From the NCBI RefSeq assembly GCF_003957295.1, contig NZ_RQPJ01000021.1:170210-234209 (forward strand): DNA of 64,000 nucleotides, read 5' to 3'. The notes under the pieces were generated by a model. It was not told where the DNA came from, did not search any database, and worked only from the letters and a program-made list of their open reading frames with translations. This DNA is from Arenibacter aquaticus. GTDB lineage: Bacteria; Bacteroidota; Bacteroidia; Flavobacteriales; Flavobacteriaceae. A program made the translations under genes and the position numbers. Positions within the stretch are counted from its first letter, which is position 1. Every line of letters starts with the position of its first letter. Positions 52,333 through 61,895 of this stretch are shown in pieces.

Positions 52333-53529
52333 CTAATTCTTTACCATTCTAAATAAGCGCATCAGGCCAAACTTGGTTTTGAGGATTAACGATTTTAGTA
52401 TGGGCTGCCCTTCCTGGTTTAGCCAAATTTCAACTTTCATTTGACCTACTTTTAAGGCCTTGTACAGTTGCTGATTTAAAAGGGCCTTGTTTTCCTCATA
52501 TCTTAAAGCCAGTACAGTGGTGATCAGTATAAATACAAAAGCTCCTGCAATGGCCATAGTTGGTGAAAGGCTGTGGTTGAGGAAGTAATAAAGCCCCAAG
52601 CCTGTAAAGCTTCCGTATAAAATAATATAGTGTATTACATAGATAGACAAGGTGCTCCGCCCAATTCTCAGGATGGTCCTGTTGTTCATAAAACGCCTAA
52701 ATAACATAAATAAGGCAAAAACCAAGAAGACATCACCTAAGCGAATAAATAGGTAATTGTTAAAATAAATTTTAGAGAATATCAGCATACCGCTAACCTC
52801 ATAGAGCTTTAAAAAAAAGGTAGAAGAATAGGTCAAAAGCGCAAATCCCAGAATGCTTAGGCTGCCAATCGCAATAGGGTAGAGGTAGGTGCTATTTTTG
52901 AATCTACTAAACAAAACCGACAAAAAGGCACCAATACTGGCATATCCAAACCAGGGAATAATGGTGAAAACAGATCCATTTGTCTTTGTAAGGTAATTTG
53001 CCAAAAGCTCGGGCAGGTAATAATGTGTATATTGTTTGTATTGGGGTTCCATTACAAAAAGGACCAATGTACTGACCAATAAAATGCCAGGGAACAGCAG
53101 CTTGTTTCTTTTTATGGTAATCAAATAAATGCCTATTATGCCCAAAATAGAAAGCCCAATACAGTGCAGTACATCCACAAGGTAAAAGGAATCGTATAGC
53201 TGTCCATTAAGGAGACCAAAAAAGTTGGTGCGCAGCAGGTATCCAATTGCTAAAAGCTGCAGTCCCCTTTTAAGCCCTTTTTTTACCCTCGGATTGTTCA
53301 GTCCCACTTGGTCGCCCTTAATAAGCAGGTAGGTAAAAATAAAACCGGATACCGTGAAGAAAACTGGTGCAGTAACCCCTCTGAAATATTTCCAAATGGA
53401 ATAGAAGGTGTTGGAATTGTCCCTAAAGGAGTTGTCTAGCAGGCCGTCTATAAAATGCCCTTGGAGCATCATTAGAATGGCCCATGCCCTAATGGCGTCA
53501 ATAAAATAAAGTCGAAGGTTGTTGTTCAT
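52333..53529 (-). CDS. membrane acyltransferase-like protein (DUF1624/HGSNAT type)
   Basis: A 398-residue protein with about ten membrane helices. The N-terminus has the family motif YFIDAIRAWAILMMLQGHFI, then VTAPVFFTVSGFIFTYLL, a histidine-containing loop (VLHCIGLSILGII) and IYVIHYIILYG. This is the heparan-alpha-glucosaminide N-acetyltransferase-like (DUF1624) arrangement, which uses acetyl- or acyl-CoA to modify glycans. It could also be read as an acyltransferase-3 relative. The true substrate is unknown. It is divergent from the FMN reductase gene, and 55 bp separate it from the CDGSH gene. Confidence 0.75.
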   Translation of the reverse strand: MNNNLRLYFIDAIRAWAILMMLQGHFIDGLLDNSFRDNSNTFYSIWKYFRGVTAPVFFTVSGFIFTYLLIKGDQVGLNNPRVKKGLKRGLQLLAIGYLLRTNFFGLLNGQLYDSFYLVDVLHCIGLSILGIIGIYLITIKRNKLLFPGILLVSTLVLFVMEPQYKQYTHYYLPELLANYLTKTNGSVFTIIPWFGYASIGAFLSVLFSRFKNSTYLYPIAIGSLSILGFALLTYSSTFFLKLYEVSGMLIFSKIYFNNYLFIRLGDVFLVFALFMLFRRFMNNRTILRIGRSTLSIYVIHYIILYGSFTGLGLYYFLNHSLSPTMAIAGAFVFILITTVLALRYEENKALLNQQLYKALKVGQMKVEIWLNQEGQPILKSLILKTKFGLMRLFRMVKN

Positions 53530-53639
53530 TTTATTTTTATGTAGACCTATATACTTGATAAACAGCTTCTTTGGATCTTGTGAGTTGCAAAATTATGCAA
53601 AATACTCGCAATTCAATCTATTTTAAGGTATTTTCGTAG

Positions 53640-54194
53640 ATGGAATCGATAAATAGAAATGCATTGAAGTTATTAGCCTTTGCTGGAAGTAATTCCAGTA
53701 CCTCAATTAACTATAAATTAGTAAAGTACACTGCTACACTTATCTCTGAACATGAGGTGGAGTTGTTGGATATGACAGACTATAGTTTTCCGGTATTTAG
53801 CGAGGATTTGGAAAAGCAGGAAGGATACGGTCCGCTTTTGGTGAAATTAAAGGATAAGATTGTGCAAAGCGATGCATTGATTATTTCGGTGAATGAACAC
53901 AATAGCAACCCCTCGGCCTATTTTAAGAATGTATTGGATTGGTTGTCGCGTGTAGACAGGAATTTCTTGGCAGACAAAAAGATATTGTTGATGTCCACCT
54001 CCGGAGGAAGAAGGGGGGCTATGGGCTCCTTGGAAGTGGTGAAAGCAGTGATACCACGATTTGGCGGAGAGACGGTCGCTACCTTCTCCCTGCCTTCATT
54101 TAACCATACCTTTGACGAACAGAAGGGCATTACGGATGCCGAGCATTCCGAAGCGCATAAAAAGGCCCTAAAATCTTTCTTATCTAAAATATAG
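53640..54194 (+). CDS. NADPH-dependent FMN reductase-family protein
   Basis: A 184-residue flavodoxin-like enzyme. FMN phosphate-binding FAGSNSSTSINYKL (14-27) is followed by ISVNEHNSNPSAYFKNVLDW and STSGGRRGA, the latter part of the flavin site. It transfers electrons from NAD(P)H to flavins, quinones or azo compounds. Six bases separate its stop from the pabB start, so the two are co-transcribed. The reason for the pairing is unknown. Confidence 0.9.
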   Translation: MESINRNALKLLAFAGSNSSTSINYKLVKYTATLISEHEVELLDMTDYSFPVFSEDLEKQEGYGPLLVKLKDKIVQSDALIISVNEHNSNPSAYFKNVLDWLSRVDRNFLADKKILLMSTSGGRRGAMGSLEVVKAVIPRFGGETVATFSLPSFNHTFDEQKGITDAEHSEAHKKALKSFLSKI

Positions 54195-54200
54195 TTATCC

Positions 54201-55499
54201 TTGCGAAAAAAGGTCTCTTTTACGGTCCAAAATATTCCTGATTTTAAAACAGCCCTATTAAATTGGTCCCAACAATTTTATGAGACAGTTTGGTTGGATA
54301 GTAATGGGCACCAGGGCAAGTATACAGCTTTCAATGGAATATTGGCGGTAGATGCCCTAACTTCAATAGTTACGGATACCGAGAATGCCTTTGAGGATTT
54401 AAAGACTTATCAAAATAATACCAAGGATTGGTTATTTGGTTATATGTCCTATGATTTAAAAAATGATATAGAGCAACTTTCCTCCTCCAACTATGATGGG
54501 TTAAGGTTTCCGGATCTTTATTTTTTTCAGCCCAAGAAGATTATCAGTATCAATGGGAATAGGGTCACTTTTCAATACCTGAATATGGTAGATGACGAAA
54601 TTGAATCTGATTTTGAGGCCATTGGCAGCACTATGTTCTCAAGGTTGTCTGATGAGGAACATACTGAGGGCATTAAAATAAAACTTAGAATTTTTAAGGA
54701 TGACTATTTTAAGCGTGTAAGCAAAATGTTACAGCATATCCATAGGGGCGATATCTACGAAGCAAATTTTTGTCAGGAATTCTATGCTGAAAACACTAAA
54801 ATAGATGCTTTAAAGACCTTCAAGAAGCTTAATTCCATATCCAGGGCCCCTTTTTCGGCCTATATGAAGGTAAATGATAAGTACCTTATGTCCGCTTCGC
54901 CCGAGCGTTATATCAAAAAAAGTGGAAACAAAATAATATCACAGCCTATAAAGGGTACAGCCAAGAGATCCAAGGATAAACAGGAAGACCTTAGGTTACT
55001 ACAAAATTTGGAAAAGGACCAAAAGGAACGGGCAGAGAATATTATGATCGTAGATCTGGTAAGAAATGACATGTCCAAGAGTGCGGAAAAGGGCAGTGTT
55101 AAGGTAGAGGAGCTTTGTAAGGTGTATTCTTTTGATCAGGTGCACCAAATGATCTCTACGGTGGTGGCCCAGGTATCCCATGACAAAAACCCGGTAGAGA
55201 TTCTCAAGGAAACCTTTCCTATGGGAAGCATGACAGGGGCGCCAAAACTTTCCGCTATGCGTATAATAGAAGAGTTGGAAGCCTCAAAAAGGGGACTTTA
55301 TTCGGGTACCGTTGGCTATTTTACCCCTGACGGTGATTTTGATTTCAACGTTGTTATTCGCAGTATCCTCTATAACCAATCTTCCCAGTACGTTTCTTTT
55401 TCGGTAGGGAGTGCCATCACTGCCAAGGCGTCTCCGGAAAAGGAATATGAAGAATGTTTGCTAAAGGCCAAGGCCATGAGGCAGGTATTGGAAAATTAA
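54201..55499 (+). CDS. pabB: aminodeoxychorismate synthase component I
   Basis: A 432-residue chorismate-using enzyme. C-terminal signatures are RGDIYEANFCQEFY, SPERYIKK, PIKGTAKRS, LVRNDMSKSA and FPMGSMTGAPKLSAMRIIEE. PabB converts chorismate to 4-amino-4-deoxychorismate for folate. GDIYEANFC distinguishes it from TrpE-like relatives, and the short N-terminus also fits PabB. The start is TTG at 54201 (MRKKVSF); no in-frame ATG exists until about residue 77. No PabA gene is visible nearby; TrpG may serve. Confidence 0.92.
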   Translation: MRKKVSFTVQNIPDFKTALLNWSQQFYETVWLDSNGHQGKYTAFNGILAVDALTSIVTDTENAFEDLKTYQNNTKDWLFGYMSYDLKNDIEQLSSSNYDGLRFPDLYFFQPKKIISINGNRVTFQYLNMVDDEIESDFEAIGSTMFSRLSDEEHTEGIKIKLRIFKDDYFKRVSKMLQHIHRGDIYEANFCQEFYAENTKIDALKTFKKLNSISRAPFSAYMKVNDKYLMSASPERYIKKSGNKIISQPIKGTAKRSKDKQEDLRLLQNLEKDQKERAENIMIVDLVRNDMSKSAEKGSVKVEELCKVYSFDQVHQMISTVVAQVSHDKNPVEILKETFPMGSMTGAPKLSAMRIIEELEASKRGLYSGTVGYFTPDGDFDFNVVIRSILYNQSSQYVSFSVGSAITAKASPEKEYEECLLKAKAMRQVLEN

Positions 55500-55588
55500 C
55501 GCCCTATTGTTGTTTATAACCTAATTTCACATTATCTTATATTTTACACCCGATCAAAAATAGTGGGAATTGATGTTTTTAAAGAATT

Positions 55589-56428
55589 ATGGAACTGATA
55601 GAGCACAAATTTCAATATAAAAACATTCCAATTTATGGTTGGCACGTTCAACCAAAGGAGGTAGCAGGTATTGCTGTACTGGTGCACGGTTTGGGAGAGC
55701 ATTCCGAGCGCTACCTATCAGATGTTGTTCCCCGTTTATTAGATTGCAATTTGGTGGTCTTTTCCTATGACAATTTTGGGCATGGAAAATCTGGGGGTAA
55801 AAGAGGTCATTGCCCTGATTACGATGCTTTATTACAATTGCTGGACAATATAATAGCGAAGGCCAGGATGCATTTTCCCAATAATCCCGTATTTCTCTAT
55901 GGGCACAGTCTGGGTGGTAATTTGGTGCTGAATTACGCTTTGAGGTTTAGGTCCGATCTAGCAGGGATTATAGCTACAAGTCCATACCTAAGGCTAGCCT
56001 TTGAGCCCCCAAAATGGAAAATGATAATTGGTAGGGCCTTGTTGAGGTTTTGGCCCAGTTTTACCATGTCCTCCGGTCTGGACCCAGAGGATCTTTCCCG
56101 TATAGCGACAGAAGTGATCAAGTATAAACAAGATCCTTTGGTGCATGATAAGGTGAGTCCCATGTTTACTTTTCCTATCCAAGAGGCTGGGGATTGGGCC
56201 ATTGACAATGCCCATAAACTTAGGACCCATGTACTGCTGATACACGGGACCGGGGATAATGTCATAGATTATAGGGGAACAGAACGTTTTTATAAAAACT
56301 CCAAAAGGGCGGAGTTGCGGTTGATAGAAGGTGGCTATCACGAGTTGCATAAGGATGTAGGTTGTAATGATACCTTGAACATGATTGGTGTTTGGATAAA
56401 TATGCAAATGGAAAGCGTTGCCGTTTAG
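55589..56428 (+). CDS. alpha/beta hydrolase, monoacylglycerol lipase/lysophospholipase type
   Basis: A 279-residue serine hydrolase. It has the oxyanion-hole VLVHGLGEHSER (30-41), nucleophile Ser107 in YGHSLGGN, catalytic Asp in IHGTGDNVID and His in GGYHELHKD. The fold and motifs fit monoacylglycerol lipases, which release fatty acids from monoacylglycerol or lysophospholipid. No signal peptide is seen. The next gene (tilS) starts 33 bp on, so a common transcript is possible. Natural substrate unknown. Confidence 0.9.
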   Translation: MELIEHKFQYKNIPIYGWHVQPKEVAGIAVLVHGLGEHSERYLSDVVPRLLDCNLVVFSYDNFGHGKSGGKRGHCPDYDALLQLLDNIIAKARMHFPNNPVFLYGHSLGGNLVLNYALRFRSDLAGIIATSPYLRLAFEPPKWKMIIGRALLRFWPSFTMSSGLDPEDLSRIATEVIKYKQDPLVHDKVSPMFTFPIQEAGDWAIDNAHKLRTHVLLIHGTGDNVIDYRGTERFYKNSKRAELRLIEGGYHELHKDVGCNDTLNMIGVWINMQMESVAV

Positions 56429-56460
56429 CTGCTATCATTTTTCTTCCGTAATTTAGCGCC

Positions 56461-57768
56461 GTGCTAAACCAATTTAAAACACACATAGAAAAGTTTTTCC
56501 CCCATCTACAGGAAGGTAAATTTATATTGGCCTGTAGCGGAGGGGTAGACAGTGTGGTCTTGGCCCATTTATGTGCTAGTTGTAAAATGGACTTTTCCAT
56601 AGCCCATTGTAATTTTAATTTAAGGGGAGAGGAAAGTGACAAGGACGAAGAGTTGGTCCGGGGACTGGCCAAACACTTGGATAGGGATTTCTATGTAACC
56701 CATTTTGACACCATTGGATATATTGCCCGGCACAAGACCAATGTACAGCTGGCCGCTAGGGAACTGCGTTACACTTGGTTCTCCAAAATAATGAAGGATA
56801 ATGACATAAAAACATTGGTAACGGCACACCACGCCAATGACAGTTTGGAGACTTTCCTTATTAATTTGTCCAGGGGTACGGGAATAGAGGGGCTTAGCGG
56901 TATACCTTCCCATACCCACAACTTGTCCAGACCCCTATTGCAATTTTCCAGGGCCGATATCCTCAGCTATGCCCAAGAGAACGGTTTGGATTGGAGAGAG
57001 GATGCCAGTAATGAAAACACAAAATACCTCAGGAATAATATCCGTCATAATATTGTTCCAAAATTAATGGAGTTACACCCTAATTTTTTGGATAATTTTC
57101 TAAAAACACAAGAGTATCTTGGTCAAACCCAGCAACTATCACTATACCATATCAACCAAATAAGGGATAATATTTTCATAAAAGAGGATGGAGTGGAAAA
57201 GGTAGGGGTGGCTACTTTATTGGCCCTCAGCCCTACCAAGGCTTATTTGTATTATTTCTTTAAGGATTATGGCTTTACCCAATGGGAGGACATATATGGT
57301 CTACTTACCACGATTAGTGGAAAGGAAGTGCATTCTGCTACCCATAGGTTGCTAAAGAACAGGGAGTTTTTAATGCTCAAGCCCAAGGAGAAAAAAGATG
57401 TGGTGGAATACAGTATCCATGAAGGACAAAATAATTTGGGACACCCAATTAAATTGGAATTAATGGAGGTAGATGCTTTGGGGGAAACTTCCCAAAATAT
57501 ATTATATGTGGATAAAGAAACGTTAAAATACCCCCTAATCGTCAGGAAATGTAAAAAAGGCGACTATTTTTATCCACTTGGTATGAAGGGTAGGAAAAAG
57601 GTATCTAAATTTTTTAAGGATCAAAAAATGGATATTTTTTCAAAAGAAAACCAATGGCTGCTCTGCTCTGCCAACGATATTGTTTGGATTATAGGAAAAA
57701 GGGCGGATGATCGATTTAAGATCACCCCCAAAACAAAAAATATTATAAAGATTAGTTTGCTGCAATGA
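56461..57768 (+). CDS. tilS: tRNA(Ile)-lysidine synthase
   Basis: A 435-residue enzyme that makes lysidine at position 34 of tRNA-Ile(CAU), so that the tRNA reads AUA. It has the PP-loop SGGVDS (26-31), HCNFNLRGEESDKDE, TAHHANDSLETFLINLSRG, the SNENTKYLRNNIRHNIVP segment and a C-terminal TilS domain (PLGMKGRKKVSKFFKDQK). GTG at 56461 is the start; no ATG fits. The dsbD-like gene overlaps its stop by an ATGA, so the two are coupled in translation. Confidence 0.96.
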   Translation: MLNQFKTHIEKFFPHLQEGKFILACSGGVDSVVLAHLCASCKMDFSIAHCNFNLRGEESDKDEELVRGLAKHLDRDFYVTHFDTIGYIARHKTNVQLAARELRYTWFSKIMKDNDIKTLVTAHHANDSLETFLINLSRGTGIEGLSGIPSHTHNLSRPLLQFSRADILSYAQENGLDWREDASNENTKYLRNNIRHNIVPKLMELHPNFLDNFLKTQEYLGQTQQLSLYHINQIRDNIFIKEDGVEKVGVATLLALSPTKAYLYYFFKDYGFTQWEDIYGLLTTISGKEVHSATHRLLKNREFLMLKPKEKKDVVEYSIHEGQNNLGHPIKLELMEVDALGETSQNILYVDKETLKYPLIVRKCKKGDYFYPLGMKGRKKVSKFFKDQKMDIFSKENQWLLCSANDIVWIIGKRADDRFKITPKTKNIIKISLLQ

Positions 57769-59747
57769 AAAATATATTTGGAGTATTGTTATTGGTATTC
57801 AGTTTTGTGACGGGGTATTCCCAGTCCGATGATAACCCTGCAGTGTGGACCTATGAGGTACAAAAAGATTCTGATGCAGAATACACCCTCAAGATTAAGG
57901 CCGATATTCATGAAGGCTGGCATATCTATTCCCAATTCACCGATGAAAACGGCTCCTTGCCCAGTGAATTTACCTTTGAAAAGGCGGGTGAGGATTATGA
58001 ATTGGTTGGGACTACCTCTGAAAGTGCCACGCTTACCGAATATTCGGAAATCTTTGAGGTAAATGAAACCTTTTTTAAAGATAGGGCGGTATTTACCCAA
58101 AAGATAAAACTTTTAAATCCGGAAGTTACCCAGGTATCCATTGGGTTGTTTTATCAGATCTGTAAAGAGGTGTGTATTCCAAAGGACGAAGTATTCCATA
58201 TATCCCTTACTGGGGAAAAGGCTGTTGTGATAGAGGAGACTGTAGATGAGCGAAGTGCACAAATGAGTGCCGATATGGTACTCAATTTAAAGAACAAAGA
58301 CCAGCTAGCTCAGGCAAGGGAGGGTGTGATGGAGGAAAAATCTGGCTTGTGGACCATTTTTGTATTAGGGTTTTTGGGCGGCCTAATAGCCTTACTGACC
58401 CCCTGTGTGTTTCCGATGATACCATTGACCGTATCATTTTTCACTAAACAAGGAGGAAATAAGTCCAAGGGAATAGCAAATGCCCTCTTGTACGGATTTT
58501 TTATAGTGGTGATCTATTTCTTGTTAAGTCTTCCTTTTCATTTATTCGATTCCGTAGATTCCCAAATATTGAATACGATAGCCACCAATGTGTGGTTAAA
58601 CCTTTTTTTCTTTATCATATTTATATTCTTTGCCTTTTCCTTTTTTGGATATTACGAGCTCACTTTGCCAAGTTCATGGGCCAATAAGATGGACTCTGCA
58701 TCCTCCAAGGTAGGTGGGGCTTTTGGTATCTTTTTTATGGCCGTTACCTTGGCCATTGTGTCCTTTTCCTGTACGGGGCCTATTTTAGGGGGATTGTTGG
58801 GCAGTACTGCATTATCTGACGGGGATGTAGCCACTAACTTGTCGGCCGGTATGATCGGTTTTGGTGTGGCCCTAGCCTTGCCTTTTGGATTGTTTGCACT
58901 GTTCCCGGCCTGGTTGAATTCGCTTCCCAAAAGCGGTGGATGGATGACCACGGTTAAGGTAACCCTTGGTTTTTTGGAATTGGTTTTGGCCTTTAAATTT
59001 TTGTCCAATGCGGACTTGGTTGGCAATTGGGGTTTGTTTAAGCGGGAGCTGTTCTTAGGGGTGTGGATACTGCTATTTGTTCTGCTGACCCTATATTTGT
59101 TCGGAATATTTAGATTCCCACATGACGGACCTAAAAAACCGCTATCCAAGGGTAGGAAAATAGTAGGTTTGGCCAGTGCAGGCTTTGCCATTTACCTAAT
59201 CCTTGGGTTGTCCAATGTTACCAATTTAAAATTATTGAGCGGTTTTCCCCCACCTGATTTTTACAGCCTGGTGGAAACCGAAAGCGATTGCCCGTTGGGC
59301 ATAGACTGTTTTAAGGATTTTGACAAAGGCTTGGCATATGCCAAGGAAGTTAATAAACCTATATTGTTGGACTTTACGGGTTGGGCCTGTGTCAATTGTC
59401 GAAAAATGGAAGAAACCGTTTGGAGCGAACCGGATATATATCCAATTCTAAAGGATGAATATGTACTTATTTCACTGTATATAGATGATAGAAAGGAGCT
59501 TCCCGAAGCCCAGCAGTTTAGTTTTAAGTATGAGTCTGGCCGAGTGAAGGAAATAAAGACTGTGGGCGAAAAATGGGGTACCTTCCAAACTTTGAACTTT
59601 AATGCGGCTTCCCAGCCTTATTATGTGCTCTTATCGCCAGAGTTGGAAGTGTTGAACACAGCAGTGCAGTATACGGACAGGGACACCTATAAGGAATGGT
59701 TGCAAAAAGGAGTCAGTAATTTTAAACAATTGGGGCAACTTAAATAA
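57765..59747 (+). CDS. DsbD-type thiol:disulfide interchange protein
   Basis: A 660-residue protein with a signal peptide (ending VTGYSQ), a DsbD-alpha-like periplasmic domain with the pair in QICKEVCIPKDE, about eight membrane helices carrying two Cys residues (TPCVFPMIPL, about residue 213; SCTGPILGG, about 336), and a C-terminal periplasmic thioredoxin domain with GWACVNCRKM (Cys542, Cys545). It moves electrons from cytoplasmic thioredoxin to periplasmic thiols. Its ATG overlaps the tilS stop. Confidence 0.94.
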   Translation: MKNIFGVLLLVFSFVTGYSQSDDNPAVWTYEVQKDSDAEYTLKIKADIHEGWHIYSQFTDENGSLPSEFTFEKAGEDYELVGTTSESATLTEYSEIFEVNETFFKDRAVFTQKIKLLNPEVTQVSIGLFYQICKEVCIPKDEVFHISLTGEKAVVIEETVDERSAQMSADMVLNLKNKDQLAQAREGVMEEKSGLWTIFVLGFLGGLIALLTPCVFPMIPLTVSFFTKQGGNKSKGIANALLYGFFIVVIYFLLSLPFHLFDSVDSQILNTIATNVWLNLFFFIIFIFFAFSFFGYYELTLPSSWANKMDSASSKVGGAFGIFFMAVTLAIVSFSCTGPILGGLLGSTALSDGDVATNLSAGMIGFGVALALPFGLFALFPAWLNSLPKSGGWMTTVKVTLGFLELVLAFKFLSNADLVGNWGLFKRELFLGVWILLFVLLTLYLFGIFRFPHDGPKKPLSKGRKIVGLASAGFAIYLILGLSNVTNLKLLSGFPPPDFYSLVETESDCPLGIDCFKDFDKGLAYAKEVNKPILLDFTGWACVNCRKMEETVWSEPDIYPILKDEYVLISLYIDDRKELPEAQQFSFKYESGRVKEIKTVGEKWGTFQTLNFNAASQPYYVLLSPELEVLNTAVQYTDRDTYKEWLQKGVSNFKQLGQLK

Positions 59748-59853
59748 TCATCTGGGCGCTACCTACATTTGGTAGTTGCAGGGAATAGTGGTGGAGAAAT
59801 AACCCTACCCAATTTATGTTCCCCATATGTAAGAAACAAAAAACAACAGCTAC

Positions 59854-61734
59854 ATGAACAGAATCTTAATTTTTGCTATCGCTCTAATTATTACTTCCTG
59901 CGGGCGTATAGGTATGAACCTGCCATCCAATAGGACCAATACGTCCGAGGTGGAAACCTACAATCCCAAGGACCATTATAACAAGATGGAGGTGAGCATA
60001 CCCATGAGGGATGGTATAGCATTGCACACTACCATATATTCGCCAAAGGATACTTCCAAAGAGTATCCCATTCTTATGTCTAGAACCCCCTATAGTTGTA
60101 GGCCCTATGGCAGCAATGAATACAAAGCTAAGATTTCCCCCAATAAGAGGATGATGAAGGAGGGCAATATAGTGGTATACCAAGATGTACGCGGTAGGTG
60201 GAACAGTGAAGGCGTATATGACAATATGAGGCCTTATATACCCAATAAACAAGAAGGAGAGATAGATGAGGCTTCTGATACCTATGATACTATAGAATGG
60301 TTGATAAACAATGTTAAAAACCATAATGGAAAGGTGGGGGTCTGGGGTATTTCCTATCCAGGTTTTTATTCTACCTATTCATTATTGGACGCCCATCCTG
60401 CTTTGAAAGCCGTTTCTCCACAAGCCCCGATAGGCGACTTCTTTTTTGATGATTTTCACCATAACGGAGCCTATTTATTGAGTTATTGGAGGGCCACCGC
60501 CGTTTTTGGATATATGAAAGACCAACCCACAAAGGAAGCATGGTATAGTTTTCCGGAATTGGGAACCAAAGACCAGTACCAATTCTTTTTGGATGCAGGT
60601 CCGCTATCCAATTTAGACCAGTATTATGGGGCAGACAATGTTTTTTGGCAACAACTCAAGGATCATCCCAATTATGATGAATTTTGGCAGAAAAGGGGCA
60701 TTATACAACATTTGGAAGACATTAAGCCCGCAGTAATGACAGTAGGGGGGTGGTTTGATGCCGAAGACCTCTATGGTCCGTTAAATACCTATTCGCACAT
60801 TGAAGAAAACAGCAATAATTATAATACACTGGTGATGGGGCCATGGAGCCATGGAGATTGGTCCAAAGACAGCAAACGGCAGGCCATAGGCAATGTTTAT
60901 TTTGGCGACGATATCTCCAAGTTTTATCAGGAAAATATAGAGACCAGATTTTTTAACCACTTTTTAAAAGGGGAGGGGGAAAGCAGTGGGTTGCCCGAAG
61001 CATATGTTTTTGATACCGGCAAAAAGGAGTGGGCAACCTTTGATTCCTGGCCACCAAAGAACACGGTTAAGGAAACCTATTCCCTGCAGCGTGGTCAGCG
61101 TTTGGGGAAAATGGCCACTAGGGAATATTCTTTTCAGGAATTTATCAGCGACCCCAAAAAGCCGGTTCCTTATTCAGAAGACATTAAAATGGTCTTTACC
61201 CCCAGAAAATATATGACAGATGACCAACGCTTTGCTGCCAGAAGGCCAGATGTGTTGGTTTTTGAAACCGAACCTTTGAAGGAGCCACTGAGCTTGGCAG
61301 GGGATATTATGGCAAAATTAACCGTAGCAACAACCGGTACGGATGCCGATTGGGTTGTTAAGGTGATAGATGTATACCCGCCAGACCATAAGGACTACGA
61401 GGAAACCCAGGCCTATTTAAAAATGGGGAACTATCATCAAATGGTCCGTAGCGAAGTGCTTAGAGGAAGGTTTAGAAATGACTTTTCCCAACCAGAACCC
61501 TTTGTGCCCAATAAGGAAACCAAGGTCAATATAAAGCTACAGGATGTCTTCCATACCTTTAAAAAGGGACATAAACTGCAGGTACAGGTACAAAGTACCA
61601 TGTTCCCGTATATAGATATTAATCCCCAAACCTATGTAGAGAATATATTTAAAGCCAAAGAAGAGGACTTTAAAAAACAAACACACCGCGTTTACAACAC
61701 TTCATCAATAGAATTTACCGTATTGAAGGACTGA
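59854..61734 (+). CDS. CocE/NonD-family hydrolase lipoprotein (X-Pro dipeptidyl-peptidase S15 type)
   Basis: A 626-residue lipoprotein (lipobox ITSCGR near residue 17). The alpha/beta hydrolase core has PMRDGIALHTTIYSPKD, VVYQDVRGRWNSEG, nucleophile Ser167 in GVWGISYPGFYS and VGGWFDAEDLYGP. The C-terminal X-Pro dipeptidyl-peptidase-like jelly roll includes ADWVVKVIDVYP and HKLQVQVQSTMFP. Family members cleave esters, amides or X-Pro peptides. A penicillin-acylase-family gene follows after a terminator, so both enzymes act outside the cytoplasm in separate units. Confidence 0.9.
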   Translation: MNRILIFAIALIITSCGRIGMNLPSNRTNTSEVETYNPKDHYNKMEVSIPMRDGIALHTTIYSPKDTSKEYPILMSRTPYSCRPYGSNEYKAKISPNKRMMKEGNIVVYQDVRGRWNSEGVYDNMRPYIPNKQEGEIDEASDTYDTIEWLINNVKNHNGKVGVWGISYPGFYSTYSLLDAHPALKAVSPQAPIGDFFFDDFHHNGAYLLSYWRATAVFGYMKDQPTKEAWYSFPELGTKDQYQFFLDAGPLSNLDQYYGADNVFWQQLKDHPNYDEFWQKRGIIQHLEDIKPAVMTVGGWFDAEDLYGPLNTYSHIEENSNNYNTLVMGPWSHGDWSKDSKRQAIGNVYFGDDISKFYQENIETRFFNHFLKGEGESSGLPEAYVFDTGKKEWATFDSWPPKNTVKETYSLQRGQRLGKMATREYSFQEFISDPKKPVPYSEDIKMVFTPRKYMTDDQRFAARRPDVLVFETEPLKEPLSLAGDIMAKLTVATTGTDADWVVKVIDVYPPDHKDYEETQAYLKMGNYHQMVRSEVLRGRFRNDFSQPEPFVPNKETKVNIKLQDVFHTFKKGHKLQVQVQSTMFPYIDINPQTYVENIFKAKEEDFKKQTHRVYNTSSIEFTVLKD

Positions 61735-61768
61735 GCGTATACCTTATAAACCACTTTGCTAAAACATC

Positions 61769-61794
61769 AAAGTACCCACATGGGTACTTTTTTT
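61769..61794 (+). terminator. intrinsic terminator after the CocE/NonD gene
   Basis: A 9-bp stem AAAGTACCC (61769-61777) pairs with GGGTACTTT (61782-61790) over a four-base loop, followed by further T residues. Confidence 0.85.
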
Positions 61795-61895
61795 ATTTCT
61801 TTAATTACTATACCTTTAGTCAAGTGATTCATTTTTATTTGGACTATAACCACCCTTGTTATTGCTGCTAAATAAATTATGGTAAACCTATAAGT